The translations under genes and the position numbers were made by a program. A stretch of DNA of 64,000 nt from CAXMRP01 sp965216515 (GTDB lineage: Bacteria; Pseudomonadota; Alphaproteobacteria; Rhizobiales; Afifellaceae), in NCBI GenBank assembly GCA_965216515.1, contig OZ244173.1, forward strand, positions 1,240,001 through 1,304,000. The letters are read 5' to 3'. The notes under the pieces were generated by a model. It made no database searches, was not told where the DNA came from, and saw only the letters and a program-made list of their open reading frames with translations. Shown here piece by piece: positions 26,305 to 34,460 of the stretch (positions within the stretch are counted from its first letter, which is position 1; every line of letters begins with the position of its first letter).

Positions 26305-27687
26305 ATGACCACCAACGTGACCATCACCTCCCCGATCGACGGCTCCGCCTATGCCGAGCGGCCGATGGCCGACAACGCCGCCGTGGAGGCCGCGGTCCGC
26401 GCCGCCGCGGCGGCGCGCGCCGACTGGCGCCGTGTGCCGGTCGCCGAGCGGGGCAAGGTCGCACTGGCCTTTCTGGACGCGCTGGCCGCCGAGAAAGACC
26501 GGATCGTCACCGAACTCGCCTGGCAGATGGGCCGGCCGGTGCGCTATGGCGGCGAACAGGGCGGCGTTGAAGAACGTGTCCGCTACATGGTCTCCATCGC
26601 CGAACAATCCTTGGCTCCTTATGAACCGGCGCCGATCGACGGTTTCCGCCGCTTCATCACCCGCGAACCGGTCGGGCTGGTCTTCGTTGTCGCGCCCTGG
26701 AACTATCCGTACCTGACCGCCGTCAACTCCATTTTGCCGGCGCTGGTTGCCGGCAATGCGGTCATTCTCAAGCACGCCTCGCAGACCCTGCTTGTCGGCG
26801 AACGCATCGCCGAGGCACTGGCGGCGGCCGGTTTGCCCGCCGGACTGTTTCACAATCTGGTGCTCTCCCACGATCAGACCGAGCGCCTGATCGGCTCCGG
26901 CATGGTCGATCATGTGTCCTTCACCGGTTCGGTCTCCGGCGGCAGGGCGATCGAACGCGCTGCCGCCGGGTCGTTCGCATCGCTGGGGCTGGAACTGGGC
27001 GGCAAGGACCCTGCCTATGTCCGCCCGGACGCCGATATCGACCATGTGGTGGAAAATCTCGTCGATGGCGCCTTCTTCAATTCCGGACAGAGTTGCTGCG
27101 GCATCGAGCGCATCTATGTCCACGCCGCGCTCTATGATCGCTTCATCGAAGGTTTTGCCGAACACACAAACCGCCATATCGTCGGCAATCCGCTAGAGGC
27201 CGACACCACGCTCGGACCGATGGCCAGTGCCCGGTTCGCCGATGCCGTGCGCGACCAGACCGCAGAGGCGTTGCGCAAGGGCGCACGCGGCCTCGCCACC
27301 GTCGCCGCTGCCGACGACACGCCGGGTTCGCCCTATCTGGCGCCCCAGGCGCTCGTCGATGTTGATCACCAGATGAGTGTCATGCGCGAGGAGAATTTCG
27401 GACCGGTTGTCGGTATCATGAAGGTCCGCGACGACGATGAGGCGATCGGTCTGATGAACGACAGCCCCTACGGCCTCACCGCGTCAATCTGGACCGCCGA
27501 CCTCGATCGCGCCGCCGAGCTTGGCACCCGTATCGAAACCGGAACGGTTTTTGCCAATCGCTGCGACTATCTCGATCCGGCGCTGGTCTGGACCGGCGTC
27601 AAGGACACCGGCCGCGGCGCGGCGCTGTCGAAATATGGATACGACGCGCTGACCCAAGCCAAATCCTACCACCTTCGCGCCATCTGA
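26305..27687 (+). CDS. NAD(P)-dependent aldehyde dehydrogenase
   Basis: A 460-residue aldehyde dehydrogenase. The Rossmann region has VVAPWNYPYLTAVNSILPAL, the catalytic general base E230 is in LELGGKDP and the nucleophile C264 in FNSGQSCCGIERIYVH. Close packing (10 bp after the GS-like gene, AGGAG ribosome-binding site, 19 bp before the alcohol dehydrogenase) indicates one operon. In that context it probably oxidises the aldehyde produced by the alcohol dehydrogenase to an acid, on a gamma-glutamylated intermediate (inference). The family is also close to succinate-semialdehyde dehydrogenases. Confidence 0.92.
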   Translation: MTTNVTITSPIDGSAYAERPMADNAAVEAAVRAAAAARADWRRVPVAERGKVALAFLDALAAEKDRIVTELAWQMGRPVRYGGEQGGVEERVRYMVSIAEQSLAPYEPAPIDGFRRFITREPVGLVFVVAPWNYPYLTAVNSILPALVAGNAVILKHASQTLLVGERIAEALAAAGLPAGLFHNLVLSHDQTERLIGSGMVDHVSFTGSVSGGRAIERAAAGSFASLGLELGGKDPAYVRPDADIDHVVENLVDGAFFNSGQSCCGIERIYVHAALYDRFIEGFAEHTNRHIVGNPLEADTTLGPMASARFADAVRDQTAEALRKGARGLATVAAADDTPGSPYLAPQALVDVDHQMSVMREENFGPVVGIMKVRDDDEAIGLMNDSPYGLTASIWTADLDRAAELGTRIETGTVFANRCDYLDPALVWTGVKDTGRGAALSKYGYDALTQAKSYHLRAI

Positions 27688-27706
27688 GCCGCACACCCTG
27701 GACCCG

Positions 27707-28873
27707 ATGACCATGACCGCACCGACAGCCGACTGGAGTTTCCCGACCGCCATCCGTTTGGGTCCGGGACGAATTGGCGAACTCGCCGATGCCTGCCGCC
27801 AGAGCGGCATCGACAAACCGCTTCTGGTGACCGACGCCGGGCTTGCCGCACTGCCGATCACCGCCGCCGCCCTGGAAAGCCTTCGCACCGCCGGCCTGGG
27901 CGCGGCCCTGTTTTCCGACGTCCAACCCAATCCGGTCGATACCGACCTGGAAAAGGGAATCGCTGCCTTCAGGTCCGGCGGCCATGACGGGGTCGTGGCG
28001 TTCGGCGGCGGGTCCGGCCTCGACACCGGAAAACTGATCGCCTTCATGTCCGGCCAGACCCGGCCAGTATGGGATTTTGAAGATGTCGGCGACTGGTGGA
28101 CCCGCGCCGATGCGGCCGCCATTGCGCCAATCGTCGCTGTGCCCACCACCGCCGGAACGGGCTCCGAGGTCGGCCGCGCCGGCGTCATCACCAACGGCGA
28201 GACCCACACAAAGAAAGTGATTTTTCATCCGCGGATGTTGCCGAAAATCGTCATCTGCGATCCTGAACTCACCGTCGGCATGCCGCCCGTGATCACTGCC
28301 GGCACCGGCATGGACGCGCTCGCCCACTGCCTGGAGGCCTATTGCGCGCCCGGCTATCACCCGATGGCCGACGGCATTGCCGCGGAGGGTATGCGCCTGG
28401 TGTTCGACAATCTGCCGGCGGCGTTTGAGGACGGCGACAATCTGGATGCCCGCGCCAACATGATGAGCGCGGCCGCCATGGGCGCGGTTGCCTTCCAGAA
28501 GGGGCTCGGCGCCATCCATTCGCTCTCCCACCCGGTCGGCGCCATCTACGGCACCCACCACGGCATGACCAATGCCGTTTTCATGCCTTATGTGCTGGCC
28601 TTCAACCGGCCGGCCATCGAGGACCGGATCGTCCGGCTAAACGGCGCCCTGGGCATATCCGGTGAATTCGACAGCTTCATGGACGCCGTACTGAAACTGC
28701 GCGCGCGCCTCGCCGTGCCCCACACGCTGGCCGGACTGGGTGTCGACGCGGAAAAGTTCGGCCAAATGGCCGAAATGGCGATCGTCGACCCGACAGCCGG
28801 CGGCAATCCGCGCCCTTTCACGGCCAATGATGCACGGAAAATGTATGAAAATGCACTGTCGGGCACGGTCTGA
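27707..28873 (+). CDS. Iron-containing alcohol dehydrogenase
   Basis: A 388-residue group III alcohol dehydrogenase. The NAD-binding GGGSG (100-104, AFGGGSGLDTGK) and the metal ligands D203 and H207 (MDALAHCLE), H271 and a His of GTHHGMTNA (~285) are all present. It ends the three-gene operon with the GS-like ligase and aldehyde dehydrogenase. The set would convert a hydroxylated amine, after gamma-glutamylation, through aldehyde to acid (inference). Start at ATG 27707, with another ATG two codons on. Confidence 0.92.
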   Translation: MTMTAPTADWSFPTAIRLGPGRIGELADACRQSGIDKPLLVTDAGLAALPITAAALESLRTAGLGAALFSDVQPNPVDTDLEKGIAAFRSGGHDGVVAFGGGSGLDTGKLIAFMSGQTRPVWDFEDVGDWWTRADAAAIAPIVAVPTTAGTGSEVGRAGVITNGETHTKKVIFHPRMLPKIVICDPELTVGMPPVITAGTGMDALAHCLEAYCAPGYHPMADGIAAEGMRLVFDNLPAAFEDGDNLDARANMMSAAAMGAVAFQKGLGAIHSLSHPVGAIYGTHHGMTNAVFMPYVLAFNRPAIEDRIVRLNGALGISGEFDSFMDAVLKLRARLAVPHTLAGLGVDAEKFGQMAEMAIVDPTAGGNPRPFTANDARKMYENALSGTV

Positions 28874-28927
28874 AACCGGCGCGGGCGCCGGACCGGTTGC
28901 AGCACCGCCACCAATCTCCGCGGCGGC

Positions 28928-30589
28928 TTATTCCGCCGGCACCAGCCGGCTGTCGAGCAATTCGCCGCTTTCCTCCAGGATCGGATAGGCGACCGAGCAC
29001 AAGAGCGTGTTGATCTGGATAAAGTCGCGAATCGTGTCGAGATGGATTTCGCTGGATTCGATGCTCGCCACCGTACCGCTTTGCAGCCGCTCCATGTGGC
29101 CGGACGTCGACCGGTGCTCCAGTTCGCGTACGGCTCCCTTCTCTTTCAGCAATTCGCGCGCCGATTCACGGTCGCCTGAAACCAGCACGTTCAGCGCCAG
29201 CTGCATGTTGGCCGAAACTCGCTCGTGCAGGTCGACCAGCTCGGCCCACCCGGCGCGCGAGAATCCGACCTTGCTGACGCGTTTCTTGTCCGCCAGCGCC
29301 AGCAGGTTTCGGGCGATAATATCGCCGGCCTGCTCCAACTTGATGCAGAACGTCATCAACTCCATGCAACGCCGGGCATCCTCCTTGCTGAGCTCCTGCC
29401 GGCTGACTTCCGCCAGATAGAGTTTGATTTGGGCATATTGCCCGTCGACATCGTCATCCAGGGCGGCGATATGCCTGATCCGGCTTCGGTTGCCGCTTTC
29501 CAGCGCATCGATAATGCCCTGCAGCATCACCGACACCGTGTCGCTCATGGCAAGAATCTCGCGAATGGTGCTGGTGATGGCCTGGCGCGGCTGCTGCACC
29601 ATCTCCGGATCGAGCGAGGTTTGCCGCTCCAGTTCCGGCAATTCCGGCGCCGGCGAGGCAGCACTCATCAACCGGCCGACCAGTTGCACGACAAATTTCG
29701 TAAACGGCAGTCCGAGCACTACCAGCGCCGTGTTGAATCCGACATGGAACAGCGCCACCAACAATGCCGGCGAAAGATCGGGCGCCAGTGCGACAATATC
29801 GACAAATCGCACGACGACCATGCCGGCGATGGCAAAGGCGAACCGCATGGCGAGATTGCCATAGGGCACGATCCGCGCGTCCCGGTCGAGATTGCGCGAC
29901 AGCACCGCCGCAATGATACCGCTGCCGAAATTGGCGCCCAGCACCAGAGTCAGCGCCAGCGGCATCGGCAGCAGGCCGTGTGCGGTGAGCGAGATGACAA
30001 GTAGAACCGACGCCACGCTCGAATGCATCAACCAGGTCACGATCGCCGCCATCAGGAACGCGGTCATGGGATCGTCGGCGAGATAGGCCGTCCACAGCGG
30101 CAGCATGCCGCTGTCCCGGAGCGGCTGCGAAGCCTCGCCGATCATCCGGAGCGCCACCAAAATCAGGGCTATGCCGATGACGATCCGCCCGGCCTGGCGA
30201 ACGCTCCTTTGGCCGGCGGTGAGGAAAGTCGTTACACCGACCAGGGCGAACAACGGAATCAGGAATGACAGGTCGAACGACAGCAGCTGAACAACCAGCG
30301 CCGAGCCCAGATCCGCCCCCAGGACGACTGCCAGCCCAACTGCGGAGCTGGTAATTCCGCTGGCGACGATGCCGGTGACCAGCAAAGCCACCGCCGTGGA
30401 ACCCTGCAAACCGACTGCCAGCATGGCGCCGGCGACCGCCGCGCCGGGCCGCGAAGCGGCTGCGCCACGGAGGAAACGCCGCAGCGCCGCCCCGTGTGCC
30501 CGATCGACACCCGTCCGCACCATCCGCGTGGCCCACAGCAGCAGCGCCACCGCGCCGGCGATATTCAAAAGCGTCTGAATTCCGGTCAT
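28928..30589 (-). CDS. Na/Pi cotransporter-family protein with PhoU-like C-terminal domain
   Basis: A 553-residue membrane protein of the NptA/Na-Pi cotransporter family. Two inverted hydrophobic repeats appear in residues ~1-300: the first with LQGSTAVALLVTGIVASG and the second with MHSSVASVLLVISLTAHG, each bearing the Gln/Ser-rich re-entrant motif. The last ~190 residues are a cytoplasmic PhoU-like helical bundle. Phosphate is the usual substrate. Start ATG 30589 is preferred over an Arg-rich extension beginning at 30676. The gene is convergent with the alcohol dehydrogenase (54 bp between stops, containing a GC-rich inverted repeat). Confidence 0.9.
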   Translation of the reverse strand: MTGIQTLLNIAGAVALLLWATRMVRTGVDRAHGAALRRFLRGAAASRPGAAVAGAMLAVGLQGSTAVALLVTGIVASGITSSAVGLAVVLGADLGSALVVQLLSFDLSFLIPLFALVGVTTFLTAGQRSVRQAGRIVIGIALILVALRMIGEASQPLRDSGMLPLWTAYLADDPMTAFLMAAIVTWLMHSSVASVLLVISLTAHGLLPMPLALTLVLGANFGSGIIAAVLSRNLDRDARIVPYGNLAMRFAFAIAGMVVVRFVDIVALAPDLSPALLVALFHVGFNTALVVLGLPFTKFVVQLVGRLMSAASPAPELPELERQTSLDPEMVQQPRQAITSTIREILAMSDTVSVMLQGIIDALESGNRSRIRHIAALDDDVDGQYAQIKLYLAEVSRQELSKEDARRCMELMTFCIKLEQAGDIIARNLLALADKKRVSKVGFSRAGWAELVDLHERVSANMQLALNVLVSGDRESARELLKEKGAVRELEHRSTSGHMERLQSGTVASIESSEIHLDTIRDFIQINTLLCSVAYPILEESGELLDSRLVPAE

Positions 30590-30772
30590 TAGGGCAGACT
30601 TTGAAACCTGTTCTTCAAAATGATTTGCGGCAATCCGGGACTTCCGATCCCGGCGAGATCGAATCATATAGCGCACACAGTGCGCATTTGCATATCACAC
30701 ATTGGTGCACGGACGTAACATTGGCGGCGCTGGCGTTAATCATGTCCTTCGCCGCCGACGGTTCTGTCGGAA

Positions 30773-31693
30773 TTATTCTTCCTGCGGATCCAGCGTGCCG
30801 ACATAGGCAAGCAGGTCGGTAATTTGCCACGTCGACAGAAACCGGAGCGACAACATTTCCGTCGCCGGAACGCCATTCAGGATCTTGTGCAGGCTCTGCT
30901 CCGGGCGATTGCGGACGATCCAGCCGAGCGAGGACCGGTCGCCAATCTCGCCGCGCAGGAACCGCCGCCCGTCAAGCTGGTGGCAGTTGATGCAGGCACC
31001 TTCGAATATATCCTGTCCCAGTTCCGCATCGCCCAGCGCCTCGCCCTTTTCGTCGAAAAACTGGCCCACGGAATGTTGGCCGCGGGTGATGAACATGGCC
31101 AGAAGCTGATCGGTCAGTTCCGGCAATTTATCGATCGGAAACGGATGGTCCTGGTTGCGGATGCGGGCGACAACATCCTTGAGCGGCTCATTCTGAAGGT
31201 CTCCGAGCGACGGCGCGGCAAGACCCGCCACCGTGCGCCCGCGCTCGCCGTCCTTGCCGAGATAGTCCCAGCCATGACACGAGACGCACCGCCACGTGTC
31301 CCGCGCCAGGATGTCGGCACCGGCAGGATAGCCGGGATTGCGCCCGGCCGGCCGGTCGATGCCGGTAACATCCCACAGATCGTCATAAAGCCGTCCGCCC
31401 AGGGCAATCAGAAACAGCGGTCCGAGCGCCCGCTCGCCGGGAATTACCGGCATATCGCTGTCCTCGTCTTCCGGCGCCGAATCGGATGCCCGGGTGTCGG
31501 ATGCCCGGGTGTCGGATGACTGGGTCTCGGATGACTGGGTCTCGGATGACTGGGCCCTGGCCGGAATCGCAGCCGGCAAAAGCCACAGGCAGACAAGCGC
31601 CAACGGCAGGATCCGCGGCAAGAACCTGGCGCCTCGACCCGCCAACATGAATAGCCGGCGTGATCGGATCACTGCCCGACAGCAAAACACCAT
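30773..31693 (-). CDS. Exported di-haem cytochrome c
   Basis: A 306-residue c-type cytochrome with two haem-attachment motifs, CVSCH (136-140) and CINCH (234-238), after a signal peptide ending near AIPARAQ (~47). Between them residues 49-72 are a Ser-Asp/Glu-Thr low-complexity repeat made by 15-bp tandem DNA repeats. The domain order resembles soluble electron carriers or small subunits of dehydrogenases; no partner dehydrogenase lies next to it. Start is taken as ATG 31693, with AAGGGGCAGGG just upstream; an ATG 15 codons later (31648) would also leave a full signal peptide. Confidence 0.85.
   Translation of the reverse strand: MVFCCRAVIRSRRLFMLAGRGARFLPRILPLALVCLWLLPAAIPARAQSSETQSSETQSSDTRASDTRASDSAPEDEDSDMPVIPGERALGPLFLIALGGRLYDDLWDVTGIDRPAGRNPGYPAGADILARDTWRCVSCHGWDYLGKDGERGRTVAGLAAPSLGDLQNEPLKDVVARIRNQDHPFPIDKLPELTDQLLAMFITRGQHSVGQFFDEKGEALGDAELGQDIFEGACINCHQLDGRRFLRGEIGDRSSLGWIVRNRPEQSLHKILNGVPATEMLSLRFLSTWQITDLLAYVGTLDPQEE
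31483..31557. repeat. Five 15-bp tandem repeats inside cytochrome c gene
   Basis: Units beginning CGGATG recur every 15 bp: two CGGATGCCCGGGTGT, two CGGATGACTGGGTCT and one diverged CGGATGACTGGGCCC. Being in frame, they encode a five-residue repeat (SSETQ / ASDTR type) just after the signal peptide. Copy number could vary between strains without frameshift. Confidence 0.9.
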
Positions 31694-32020
31694 TGCCCTG
31701 CCCCTTCGCCCTGCCCCTTCGCCCTGCCCCTTCGGGTTCAGGGTCAGCCTAGACCGGATTTCGGGCCAAGTGGTGGCAAAACCGTCGCACGGCCACCATC
31801 AAACCCGATGCATGCCGCCACCTGCCGGCACGGCGGCGCCGGCCCTGCCTTCAGTTGAAATCACAGCCCGGATTGCTGATCCGGTTTTTCTGCGCCGGGC
31901 AACGTGCCAGCGCCCTGCGATCGGCCCGTCGGCCGATCGGTCCGCCGCCGCTCGATCTGTCGGCTTTGGACCCCTGGAGCGGCATTCGATCAGATCGGAC
32001 CATTTTGATCGAAAGTTGCG
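31694..32020. other. Intergenic region upstream of cytochrome c gene, including 13-bp tandem repeat
   Basis: A 327-bp gap between the cytochrome c start and the rpoD stop. It contains three exact copies of GCCCTGCCCCTTC (31695-31733), which on the minus strand give repeated AAGGGGCAGGG purine blocks directly at the ribosome-binding position. The rest shows no gene; I found no convincing rpoD terminator or promoter. Confidence 0.6.
31695..31733. repeat. Three exact 13-bp tandem repeats at the cytochrome c translation start
   Basis: GCCCTGCCCCTTC repeated three times without change, ending one base upstream of the minus-strand ATG at 31693. Read on the minus strand each copy carries GGGGCAGGGC, so the array multiplies a Shine-Dalgarno-like purine tract. 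Confidence 0.9.
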
Positions 32021-34075
32021 TTAGCTGTCCAGGAAACTGCGCAGCTTCCGGCTCCGCGAGGGATGCTTGAGCTTGCGCAGTGCCTTGGCTTCGATCTGCC
32101 GGATACGCTCTCGGGTCACGGAGAATTGCTGGCCGACCTCTTCCAGCGTGTGGTCGGTATTCATGCCGATGCCGAACCGCATGCGCAGCACCCGCTCCTC
32201 GCGCGGGGTCAGCGAGGCAAGCACCCTTGTCGTCGTCTCGCGCAGGTTGGACTGAATCGCTGCATCGATCGGCAGCACCGCGTTCTTGTCCTCGATAAAA
32301 TCGCCGAGATGGGAATCTTCTTCATCGCCGATCGGCGTCTCCAGGCTGATCGGCTCCTTGGCGATTTTCATCACCTTGCGCACCTTGTCGAGCGGCATTT
32401 GCAACTTGTCGGCCAGTTCTTCCGGAGTCGGTTCGCGACCGATTTCATGCAGGATCTGCCGCGACGTGCGCACGATCTTGTTGATCGTCTCGATCATGTG
32501 GACGGGAATACGGATCGTGCGGGCCTGATCGGCGATTGAGCGTGTAATCGCCTGACGGATCCACCAGGTGGCGTAAGTGGAGAACTTGTAGCCGCGGCGA
32601 TACTCGAATTTGTCCACCGCTTTCATCAGGCCGATATTGCCTTCCTGAATCAGGTCCAGGAACTGCAGGCCGCGATTGGTATATTTCTTGGCGATCGAAA
32701 TGACGAGCCGGAGATTGGCTTCCACCATCTCCTTTTTGGCCTGGCGGGCTTCCCGCTCGCCCTTCTGCACCTTGTGTACGATATCGCGGAATTCCTGGAT
32801 CTGCAGCCCGGTCTCCGCGGCCAGCGTCTGGATATCGCCGCGAATGGCGTGGATCTTCTTTTTCTCGTTGGCGACAAAATCCTTCCAGCCCGGCGTCGTC
32901 AGCCGCTGCACCCGGCGCAGCCAGTGCGGATCAAGCTCGTTGCCACGATAGTGCGACAGGAACTCCATCCGGTCCGTGCCATAGCCTTCCGCCAGCCGCA
33001 TCAGCTTGCCGTCATAGGAAATCAGGCGCTTGTTGATGTCGTAAAGCTGCTCGACCAGCGCTTCGATGCGCGCATTGTTGAGCGCCAGCGACTTGACCGC
33101 GGTGATGATGTCCTCGCGCAGCTTTTTGTAGCGCCGCTCCTGGCTCGGCGAAAGCGCCCGGCTTTTCATCGCTTTTTCGACCAGCTGGTCCTGCAACCGC
33201 CGCAGTTTCTTGTAGTTGTCGGCGATGGAATCGAAGGTTTCCATCACCGCCGGTTTGATTTCCGCCTCCATCGCAGCCAGCGAGAGGTTGTTCTCAAACT
33301 CGTCGTCGTCATCCTCCTCGTCGTCGGTCTGCTCGCCGTCTTCGCTCTGGGTATCCCCGTCGGGCTTCTTGGCGTCCGCCGGCTTGGCGGCACCGCCGGC
33401 TGCGGCGTTGTCGTTGGCGCCGTTCAGCCCGTCATTGGCGACCGCCAGCGCGGAATTGTCCGGCTGCTTGGCATCCGGCCCGGCATAGGTCGCTTCCAGG
33501 TCGACGATGTCGCGCAACAGCACGTTGCCCTCGGCCAGTTCGTCGCGCCAGATGATGATGGCCTGAAAGGTCAGCGGGCTTTCGCAAAGCCCGGCAATCA
33601 TGGCCTCGCGTCCGGCCTCGATCCGCTTGGCGATGGCGATCTCGCCCTCCCGCGACAGAAGCTCCACGGTGCCCATCTCGCGCAGATACATGCGCACCGG
33701 ATCATCGGTCCGGTCGGAAGGCTCACGCTTGGTCGTCTTCTTGGCGACGGCGGTGCCGGTCGTCTCGACAAGTTCCCGCGATCCCTCGGTCCCCCCGTCG
33801 CTGCGATCGTTGCCGTCCTCCGCTTCCTCCGCTTCGGCGACATTGATGCCCATGTCATTCAACATCGACATGGTGTCCTCGATCTGTTCCGACGTCACCT
33901 TGTCCGACGGCAGCACGGAGTTGAGTTCGTCGACGGTCACGAAGCCGCGTTTCTTGGCCTCCTTGATCATCTTCTTGACGGCGGAATCGGTAAGATCGAG
34001 CAGTGGTTTGTCGGGAACCGGGGCGTCCTGGCTGGATGAACCGGTTTCGGCCACTGTCTGCTGATTGGCTGCCAT
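32021..34075 (-). CDS. rpoD: RNA polymerase primary sigma factor RpoD (sigma-70)
   Basis: The 684-residue housekeeping sigma factor. Region 1.1 occupies ~25-85, region 1.2 begins DDPVRMYLREMGTVELLSR (~124), a non-conserved insertion of ~190-265 contains an Ala/Asp-rich segment and a run of acidic residues (251-259), regions 2.1-2.4 span ~450-525 (including YKFSTYATWWIRQAITRS), and region 4 at the C-terminus contains VTRERIRQIEAKALRKLKHP. It lies downstream of dnaG in the same direction, as in the macromolecular-synthesis operon, but 385 bp away. Confidence 0.98.
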   Translation of the reverse strand: MAANQQTVAETGSSSQDAPVPDKPLLDLTDSAVKKMIKEAKKRGFVTVDELNSVLPSDKVTSEQIEDTMSMLNDMGINVAEAEEAEDGNDRSDGGTEGSRELVETTGTAVAKKTTKREPSDRTDDPVRMYLREMGTVELLSREGEIAIAKRIEAGREAMIAGLCESPLTFQAIIIWRDELAEGNVLLRDIVDLEATYAGPDAKQPDNSALAVANDGLNGANDNAAAGGAAKPADAKKPDGDTQSEDGEQTDDEEDDDDEFENNLSLAAMEAEIKPAVMETFDSIADNYKKLRRLQDQLVEKAMKSRALSPSQERRYKKLREDIITAVKSLALNNARIEALVEQLYDINKRLISYDGKLMRLAEGYGTDRMEFLSHYRGNELDPHWLRRVQRLTTPGWKDFVANEKKKIHAIRGDIQTLAAETGLQIQEFRDIVHKVQKGEREARQAKKEMVEANLRLVISIAKKYTNRGLQFLDLIQEGNIGLMKAVDKFEYRRGYKFSTYATWWIRQAITRSIADQARTIRIPVHMIETINKIVRTSRQILHEIGREPTPEELADKLQMPLDKVRKVMKIAKEPISLETPIGDEEDSHLGDFIEDKNAVLPIDAAIQSNLRETTTRVLASLTPREERVLRMRFGIGMNTDHTLEEVGQQFSVTRERIRQIEAKALRKLKHPSRSRKLRSFLDS

Positions 34076-34460
34076 GTTGTCTCGTCTCCGCGCCGTCGTG
34101 CCAGCGCCCGTTTTGTCCTGCTTCTGATTCGCCCGGATTAGGCGCCGACGGCCGTAAAGGCCGCGTTAACTCTACTTTGACTTCGCATCAGGTCCGCCAG
34201 CCACATGCCCCGATCGGCAAATCCGGCCCGTCGCCCCAAAATCGCCTCCGCCGCCGGCTTCCCGGTGTGATTGCCCGTGCACAAAATCCCCCGCATCAAC
34301 ACCCCTGCAGCGATGCACCTGCCGGCCTGTCCCCGGGGCCCCCGATCGTCCACGACCTTGATCGCGGGGTTCCCGTTCACCAATCATTGCCGGCCGCGAC
34401 CAAAAATACCGGCCGCAAGGAGCCGGGATGCCGCGGTCTGCCGTTTGCCTCCGGTACCGT
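34076..34460. other. Intergenic region between dnaG and rpoD
   Basis: A 385-bp gap with no credible gene; open frames in it are short and Pro/Arg-rich. Its size is compatible with a separate rpoD promoter, but I could not identify a clear promoter or terminator. Confidence 0.5.

Noticed and set aside
24840..26327. 495-codon minus-strand frame opposite the GS-like gene
   Set aside because: Fully antisense to a gene with intact glutamine synthetase motifs, with a Gly/Val/Asp-rich shadow composition.
28874..28927. GC-rich inverted repeat between convergent alcohol dehydrogenase and transporter genes as a terminator
   Set aside because: A stem is possible, but neither strand has a T-run after it.
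31483..31557. CRISPR-like array
   Set aside because: Repeats are contiguous 15-mers without spacers and are coding in frame.
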